From NCBI RefSeq assembly GCF_017948455.1, contig NZ_JAFFSU010000001.1, positions 806,001 through 870,000 of the forward strand: 64,000 nucleotides of DNA, read 5' to 3'. Below the pieces are notes generated by a model. That model was not told the DNA's origin. It searched no databases and saw only the letters and a list, made by a program, of their open reading frames with translations. The translations under genes and the position numbers were made by a program. Source of the stretch: Streptomyces sp. GESEQ-4. GTDB lineage: Bacteria > Actinomycetota > Actinomycetes > Streptomycetales > Streptomycetaceae. Of this stretch, positions 59,683-64,000 are shown one piece after another. Position 1 is the first letter of the stretch; every line of letters starts with the position of its first letter.

Positions 59683-62007
59683 ATGGCGACCTTCTTGTAC
59701 CAACTGGGCCAACGGGCCTTCCGACGGCGTCGGTTGGTGGCCCTGCTGTGGGTGGCTGTGCTGGCTGTCGTCGGCATGGGTGCCCTCAGCGCCGCGGAAG
59801 CCCCTGACGATTCGTCGTCGATGCCGGGGATCGAGTCCCAGAAGGCGTTCGACCTCATCAACGAGCGGTTCCCCGGCAGTGAGGCGAACGGCGCGAGTGC
59901 CCGGATCGTCTTCGTCGCGCCGGACGGCCAGAAGATCACCGCGATGGGCCATCGGTCGGCCGTCGACCGGTTCCTGACGGAGGCGGCCGACGGGCCACAG
60001 GTCGCCGACGTGTCGAGCCCGTTCGACGGGCCGGGGCTGAGCAAGGACAAGAGCACGGCCTACGCCACGGTCACGTACGAGACCAAGGACGACGAACTCA
60101 CCGATGCGAGCAAGAAGGAACTGGAGGGGGCCATCGAGGAGGTTCGCGACACCGGCCTGACCGTCGAGGTCGGCGGAAGCGCGCTGGCCACCGAGGCTCC
60201 CGCCGGAATGGGCGAGATCGTCGGCGTCCTCGTCGCGGCGGTCGTACTGCTGATCACCTTCGGCTCCTTGGCCGCGGCAGGGCTTACGCTGACCACCGCC
60301 GTCATCGGCGTCAGCATCAGCCTGGCTGGGATCACCGCTCTCGCCAACGCCTTCGGACTGTCCTCGACCAGTGGCGAGTTGGCCATGATGCTCGGCCTCG
60401 CGGTCGGTATCGACTATTCCCTGTTCGTGGTCTCCCGCTACCGGGAGGAACGGGCGAAGGGGAGTGGTCCGGAGGAGGCCGTCGGTCTGGCCGTGGGCAC
60501 CGCTGGTTCCGCGGTCGTCTTCGCCGGCCTCACGGTCGTCATCGCGCTGGCCGGGCTCTCGGTGGTCGGTGTACCGATGCTGACGAAGATGGGGCTGTCC
60601 GCCGCAGGCACGGTCGTTGTCGGCGTACTGATCGCGCTCACTCTGGTTCCCGCACTGCTCGGCTTCTGTCCGAACGCCGTCCTTGCCCGTCAGACCCGTA
60701 GGGGCCGGGCCCGCACGTCCGAGCGCGGCACGCGCATCCCCAGGATCAGGATCCGCCGTCGCGGCCGGTACCTGAGCAGGAGTCAGGAACACGGCGAGAG
60801 CCAGGCACCCGGCACGAACCGGGAGCCCCGCAAGCGCGAGGCGACCGGAAGCTGGAGCGTCCGCTGGGCGAGTTTCGTCCTGCGACGGCCCGCAGCGGTC
60901 CTGCTCGTCACCGTCGTCGGCCTGGGCGCTCTCGCCGTGCCTGCCCTGGATCTGCGGCTGGGCATGCCGGGTGACGAGGCCAAGCCCACCTCGACCACTG
61001 AGCGCCGTGCCTACGACGCCCTCGCGGAGGGTTTCGGCCCCGGCTTCAACGGTCCGCTGACGATCGTCGTGGACGCGCGGGACGCCGATGACCCGAAGGC
61101 CGCGGTGGAGACGGTCGCCGAGAGGATCGGCGCCACCAAGGGCGTCGTATCGGTCTCCCCGGCCCAGTTCAACGAGGCCAAGGACACCGCGGTGCTGTCT
61201 GCCACCCCCTCCACCGCTCCCACCAGCGAACAGACCAAGAATCTCGTCCACACCATCCGCGATGAGCGCTCGGCGACGGAGACCGAGACCGGTGCCACCT
61301 TCGAGGTCACCGGCACCACGGCGTTGAACATCGACATCGCCAAGAAGATGCAGGACGCGCTGATCCCCTACCTCGTGGTCGTCGTGGGCCTGGCCTTCCT
61401 CCTGTTGCTGGTGGTCTTCCGCTCCCTGCTGGTGCCCCTCAAGGCGGCTCTCGGCTTCCTCCTGTCGGTTCTCGCGTCCTTCGGTGCCGTGGTCACGGTC
61501 TTCCAGCACGGCCACGGGGCCAGTCTCCTCGGAGTCGACCAGACCGGGCCGATCATGAGCCTGATGCCGATCTTCCTGGTGGGCATCGTCTTCGGACTCG
61601 CCATGGACTACCAGGTGTTCCTGGTGTCACGGATGCGCGAGGCCTACGTCCACGGGGAAGGGGCCGGCCAGGCGGTCGTCGCCGGCTTCCGCCACAGCGG
61701 CCGGATCGTGGTGGCGGCCGCGCTGATCATGATGGCCGTGTTCTCGGGCTTCATGACGGCCGGCGATTCCATGGTCAAGATGGTCGGCTTCGGCCTCGCC
61801 ACCGCTGTGCTGTTCGACGCGATCGTCGTCCGGATGGTCCTGGTTCCCGCTGTGCTCGCGCTGCTGGGCAAGCGGGCCTGGTGGCTCCCCGGCCGGCTGG
61901 ACCGACTTCTGCCGCGGGTGGACATCGAGGGCGAGGCCCTCAACCGCCGGGCCGCTGGACTCCCTGCCCCGACCGGCGAATCACACCAGGACATGGTGCG
62001 TGTCTGA
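59683..62007 (+). CDS. MMPL-family (RND) membrane transporter
   Basis: 774 residues. Two RND halves each have one helix, a large extracytoplasmic loop and five helices. The transmembrane signatures are GLAVGIDYSLFVVSRYREE and FGLAMDYQVFLVSRMREAY, with the conserved Asp-Tyr pairs of proton-coupled MMPL proteins. A long basic loop between halves contains RIPRIRIRRRGRYL. MMPL proteins export lipids or small hydrophobic molecules. ATG 59683 is chosen over the in-frame start at 59626. It lies 26 bases before a histidine kinase, so the three genes are likely cotranscribed. Confidence 0.9.
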   Translation: MATFLYQLGQRAFRRRRLVALLWVAVLAVVGMGALSAAEAPDDSSSMPGIESQKAFDLINERFPGSEANGASARIVFVAPDGQKITAMGHRSAVDRFLTEAADGPQVADVSSPFDGPGLSKDKSTAYATVTYETKDDELTDASKKELEGAIEEVRDTGLTVEVGGSALATEAPAGMGEIVGVLVAAVVLLITFGSLAAAGLTLTTAVIGVSISLAGITALANAFGLSSTSGELAMMLGLAVGIDYSLFVVSRYREERAKGSGPEEAVGLAVGTAGSAVVFAGLTVVIALAGLSVVGVPMLTKMGLSAAGTVVVGVLIALTLVPALLGFCPNAVLARQTRRGRARTSERGTRIPRIRIRRRGRYLSRSQEHGESQAPGTNREPRKREATGSWSVRWASFVLRRPAAVLLVTVVGLGALAVPALDLRLGMPGDEAKPTSTTERRAYDALAEGFGPGFNGPLTIVVDARDADDPKAAVETVAERIGATKGVVSVSPAQFNEAKDTAVLSATPSTAPTSEQTKNLVHTIRDERSATETETGATFEVTGTTALNIDIAKKMQDALIPYLVVVVGLAFLLLLVVFRSLLVPLKAALGFLLSVLASFGAVVTVFQHGHGASLLGVDQTGPIMSLMPIFLVGIVFGLAMDYQVFLVSRMREAYVHGEGAGQAVVAGFRHSGRIVVAAALIMMAVFSGFMTAGDSMVKMVGFGLATAVLFDAIVVRMVLVPAVLALLGKRAWWLPGRLDRLLPRVDIEGEALNRRAAGLPAPTGESHQDMVRV

Positions 62008-62033
62008 CCGACAGGCCAGAGGGGAGGGGCCCC

Positions 62034-63239
62034 ATGCCGGACATGGGGCCCCTCCCCGCTCCACCCCCAGCGGAGAGACTCATGCGCGCGACTTGGCGGC
62101 GGTACGCCGGCCGACACCCCCGGCTCGTCGAGGCGGGATTCCTGCTGCTGGTGTACGCGGCCACCAGCAACCAGTACAACGAAGGAGGGCAAGGCCGGTG
62201 GCCCGGGCTTCTCTTCGCCACTGCCGCGTGTCTTTCGCTGCTGTGGCGGCGCAGCCATCCGGGCGCGGTCGTCGCGGTCACCTCGGTCTGCGCCGCGATC
62301 TCCGGCAGCATCGGCCATCTGATCAGCCCTCTCCTGCTGCTCCCCGTGATCGTGGCGCTCTACGAACTCACCCTGCGCACCCCGCAGAAGACCGCGCACG
62401 CCTACGGCACCGCCGTGATCGCGCTGATCGTCCTGACGGCCCTTCTCTCCGACGACAACAACCAGCCCTGGGGACTCAAGACGGTCAGTCCCGCCTTCTG
62501 GATCATGCTTCCGGTCGTTCAGGGCTCGGCGGTCCGGGCAAGGCGGGCCTACCTGGAAGCCGTTCACACACGAGCCGAGCACGCCGAACGTACGCGGGAG
62601 GAGGAGGCACGCCACCGTGTCGCCGAGGAGCGGATCCGCATCGCCCGCGAACTCCACGATGTCGTCGCCCATCACATGGCCCTGGCCAATGCGCAGGCCG
62701 CCACCGCGGCGCACCTCGCCCGAACCCGACCGGAGCAGGCGCAGACGATTCTTGCCGAGCTCGGCACCACGACCTCATCGGCGCTGCGCGAACTCCAGGC
62801 CACCGTCGGCCTTCTGCGCCAGTCCGACGACGCCGAGGATCCCCTGGAGCCGAGTCCCGGGCTTGGGCGTCTACCCGAGTTGGCATCCGCTTTCGGTGCC
62901 GCCGGACTCACCGTCCTCGTCACGGTGCACGGCGAGGCACTGTCCTTGTCACCCGGAGTGGACCTGACCGCGTTCCGGATCGTGCAGGAAGCGCTGACCA
63001 ACGTGGCCAAGCACGCCGGTGCGAGCACGGCCCGAGTCGAACTCGCCTACACCGCCGACCGTCTGACCCTGACCGTCAGCGACGACGGCGGCACCGTCCC
63101 GCGCGCACCTGCCCCCAGCGGCGGGTTCGGCCTCATCGGAATGCAGGAACGCGCACAGTCTGCCGGCGGCCGTCTCCAGGCAGGGCACCGACCTGAAGGC
63201 GGCTTCGCCGTCACCGCTCACCTGCCCATTCACGCCTGA
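62034..63239 (+). CDS. Sensor histidine kinase (NarL-type, DesK-like)
   Basis: 401 residues. About six hydrophobic helices in residues 30-160 form the sensor, then the DHp helix RIARELHDVVAHHM with phosphorylated His208, and an ATPase domain with EALTNVAKHAGAS (N-box), VSDDGG and GGFGLIGMQERAQ (G-boxes). It pairs with the response regulator 16 bases downstream. GGGGAGGGG precedes ATG 62034. The signal is unknown; the adjacent MMPL gene is a possible target. Confidence 0.92.
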   Translation: MPDMGPLPAPPPAERLMRATWRRYAGRHPRLVEAGFLLLVYAATSNQYNEGGQGRWPGLLFATAACLSLLWRRSHPGAVVAVTSVCAAISGSIGHLISPLLLLPVIVALYELTLRTPQKTAHAYGTAVIALIVLTALLSDDNNQPWGLKTVSPAFWIMLPVVQGSAVRARRAYLEAVHTRAEHAERTREEEARHRVAEERIRIARELHDVVAHHMALANAQAATAAHLARTRPEQAQTILAELGTTTSSALRELQATVGLLRQSDDAEDPLEPSPGLGRLPELASAFGAAGLTVLVTVHGEALSLSPGVDLTAFRIVQEALTNVAKHAGASTARVELAYTADRLTLTVSDDGGTVPRAPAPSGGFGLIGMQERAQSAGGRLQAGHRPEGGFAVTAHLPIHA

Positions 63240-63255
63240 CTCCGGAAAGACCCCG

Positions 63256-63924
63256 ATGACCATCCGTGTACTGCTCGCCGACGACCAGGCCCTCCTGCGG
63301 GCGACATTCCGCATCCTGATCGACTCCTGTGACGACCTGGAGGTGGTGGGGGAGGCAGCCGACGGTGCCGAAGCCGTCGACCTCACACGCGCCCATCACC
63401 CCGACGTCGTCCTCATGGACATCCGTATGCCCGGCACCGACGGCCTCGCCGCGACCTCTGCCATCTGCGCCGACACGGATCTGCAGAACACTCGCGTCCT
63501 CATCCTCACCACGTTCCAGAGCGATGAGCATGTGGCCCGGGCCCTGCGCGTGGGCGCCAGCGGCTTCCTCGGCAAGAACGTCACTGCTGATGAACTCCTC
63601 GGCGGAATTCGCACCGTGGCCTCCGGAGACGCGCTTCTGTCCCCCGCGGCGACACGCTCCCTCATCGCACGCTTCCTCGCCACGCCCGACCGCGGGGACG
63701 GCCCGACCCCGCGGGTTCTGGAGAACCTCACCCCTCGCGAGCGGGAGATGGTGGTTCTCGTAGCGGAGGGGAAATCTGACGACGAGATCGCCGAGGAGGT
63801 GTGCCTCAGCCCATTGACGGTCCGGACGCACGTGCAGCGGGCGAAGATGAAGATGGAGGCACGCAGCCGCGCCCAGTTGGTTGCCATCGCCTACCAGGTG
63901 GGTCTGGCGCGACCTCTTCCGTGA
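63256..63924 (+). CDS. NarL/LuxR-family response regulator
   Basis: 222 residues. The receiver domain has the acidic pair in VLLADDQALL, phospho-acceptor Asp55 (VVLMDIRMPG) and Lys in FLGKNV. The C-terminal LuxR helix-turn-helix is LTPREREMVVLVAEGKSDDE then IAEEVCLSPLTVRTHVQRAK. It is paired with the preceding kinase. Confidence 0.93.
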   Translation: MTIRVLLADDQALLRATFRILIDSCDDLEVVGEAADGAEAVDLTRAHHPDVVLMDIRMPGTDGLAATSAICADTDLQNTRVLILTTFQSDEHVARALRVGASGFLGKNVTADELLGGIRTVASGDALLSPAATRSLIARFLATPDRGDGPTPRVLENLTPREREMVVLVAEGKSDDEIAEEVCLSPLTVRTHVQRAKMKMEARSRAQLVAIAYQVGLARPLP

Positions 63925-63957
63925 GGCGCCACCAGGAGCCAGGCGGTACGGCGACCG

Positions 63958-64000
63958 TCACGGCTCGGACGGAATGCCGATCGCGTCGGCCCACACGTGA
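63958..64000 (-). CDS. Possible C-terminal fragment of a minus-strand gene
   Basis: Reading from the window edge on the minus strand gives HVWADAIGIPSEP followed by TGA. It is only 13 codons, with no independent evidence of coding beyond an open frame and Streptomyces-like base use. It may be the end of a gene that converges on the response regulator. Confidence 0.3.
   Translation of the reverse strand, partial: HVWADAIGIPSEP

Noticed and set aside
62000..63196. Alternate plus-strand frame over the histidine kinase
   Set aside because: It is Arg/Pro-rich and lacks domains; the real frame has the H, N and G boxes.
1..64000. tRNA, rRNA, CRISPR, prophage or insertion sequence
   Set aside because: No CCA-ended cloverleaf, repeat-spacer array, integrase or transposase was seen on either strand.

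Overview
The window has the very high G+C content, GTG/TTG start codons and gene families of a Streptomyces chromosome (LuxR-LAL and SARP/NB-ARC regulators, FecCD transporters, YcaO/SagB enzymes, DUF1490 and DUF4177 proteins). No rRNA, tRNA, CRISPR array, insertion sequence or phage gene was found. Genes are dense, and no gene-free stretch exceeds 300 bases. All calls come from reading the sequence and from family knowledge. No database search was run.

Layout. 1-6466: a sulfate-ester/organosulfur operon with the tail of an ABC ATPase, a substrate-binding lipoprotein, a Cys-type sulfatase, the formylglycine-generating enzyme that activates it, and a large LuxR regulator. 6611-13863: an MFS transporter and small membrane or stress-type proteins (DUF2252, HdeD-like, SHOCT, DUF7144-like). 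13971-20200: regulators and small metabolic genes (DoxX, LysR, ArsR plus SRPBCC, TetR plus SGNH hydrolase, VOC protein).

20244-34096 is the most interesting region. It holds a beta-propeller protein divergent from a FecBCD-type ABC importer, then a 37-residue peptide gene, a leader-binding (RRE/E1-like) protein, an S15/CocE hydrolase, a YcaO cyclodehydratase, a SagB-type dehydrogenase and two exporter-fold ABC half-transporters. This is a complete azol(in)e RiPP (TOMM/LAP) cluster. Near-consensus Zur boxes lie in the divergent promoter (21472-21486) and directly before the peptide gene (25506-25520). I infer a zinc-starvation-induced modified peptide, possibly a ribosomal zincophore, with its own uptake system.

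34284-37901 holds a TPR protein and a Baeyer-Villiger monooxygenase. 37909-45037 is a second metal-homeostasis block: a Fur/Zur-family repressor, a CtpC-type P1B-ATPase with its PacL (DUF1490) partner, a ZnuA-ZnuC-ZnuB zinc importer, a duplicated His-rich protein and an SmtB-type ArsR repressor with an intact alpha-5 zinc site. Three related AT-rich sites precede znuA, the His-rich gene and smtB. Zinc uptake, scavenging, buffering, efflux and sensing thus lie within about 25 kb.

45106-64000 is ordinary accessory chromosome: TetR/aldo-keto reductase, an AfsR-like SARP, a LacI regulator facing a cysteine dioxygenase and an amidohydrolase, dihydrolipoyl dehydrogenase, an FG-GAP protein, MarR/hydrolase, an NmrA-like reductase, a carboxymuconolactone decarboxylase-like protein, an MMPL transporter and a two-component system. 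Several regulators have clear palindromic operators in their divergent promoters.
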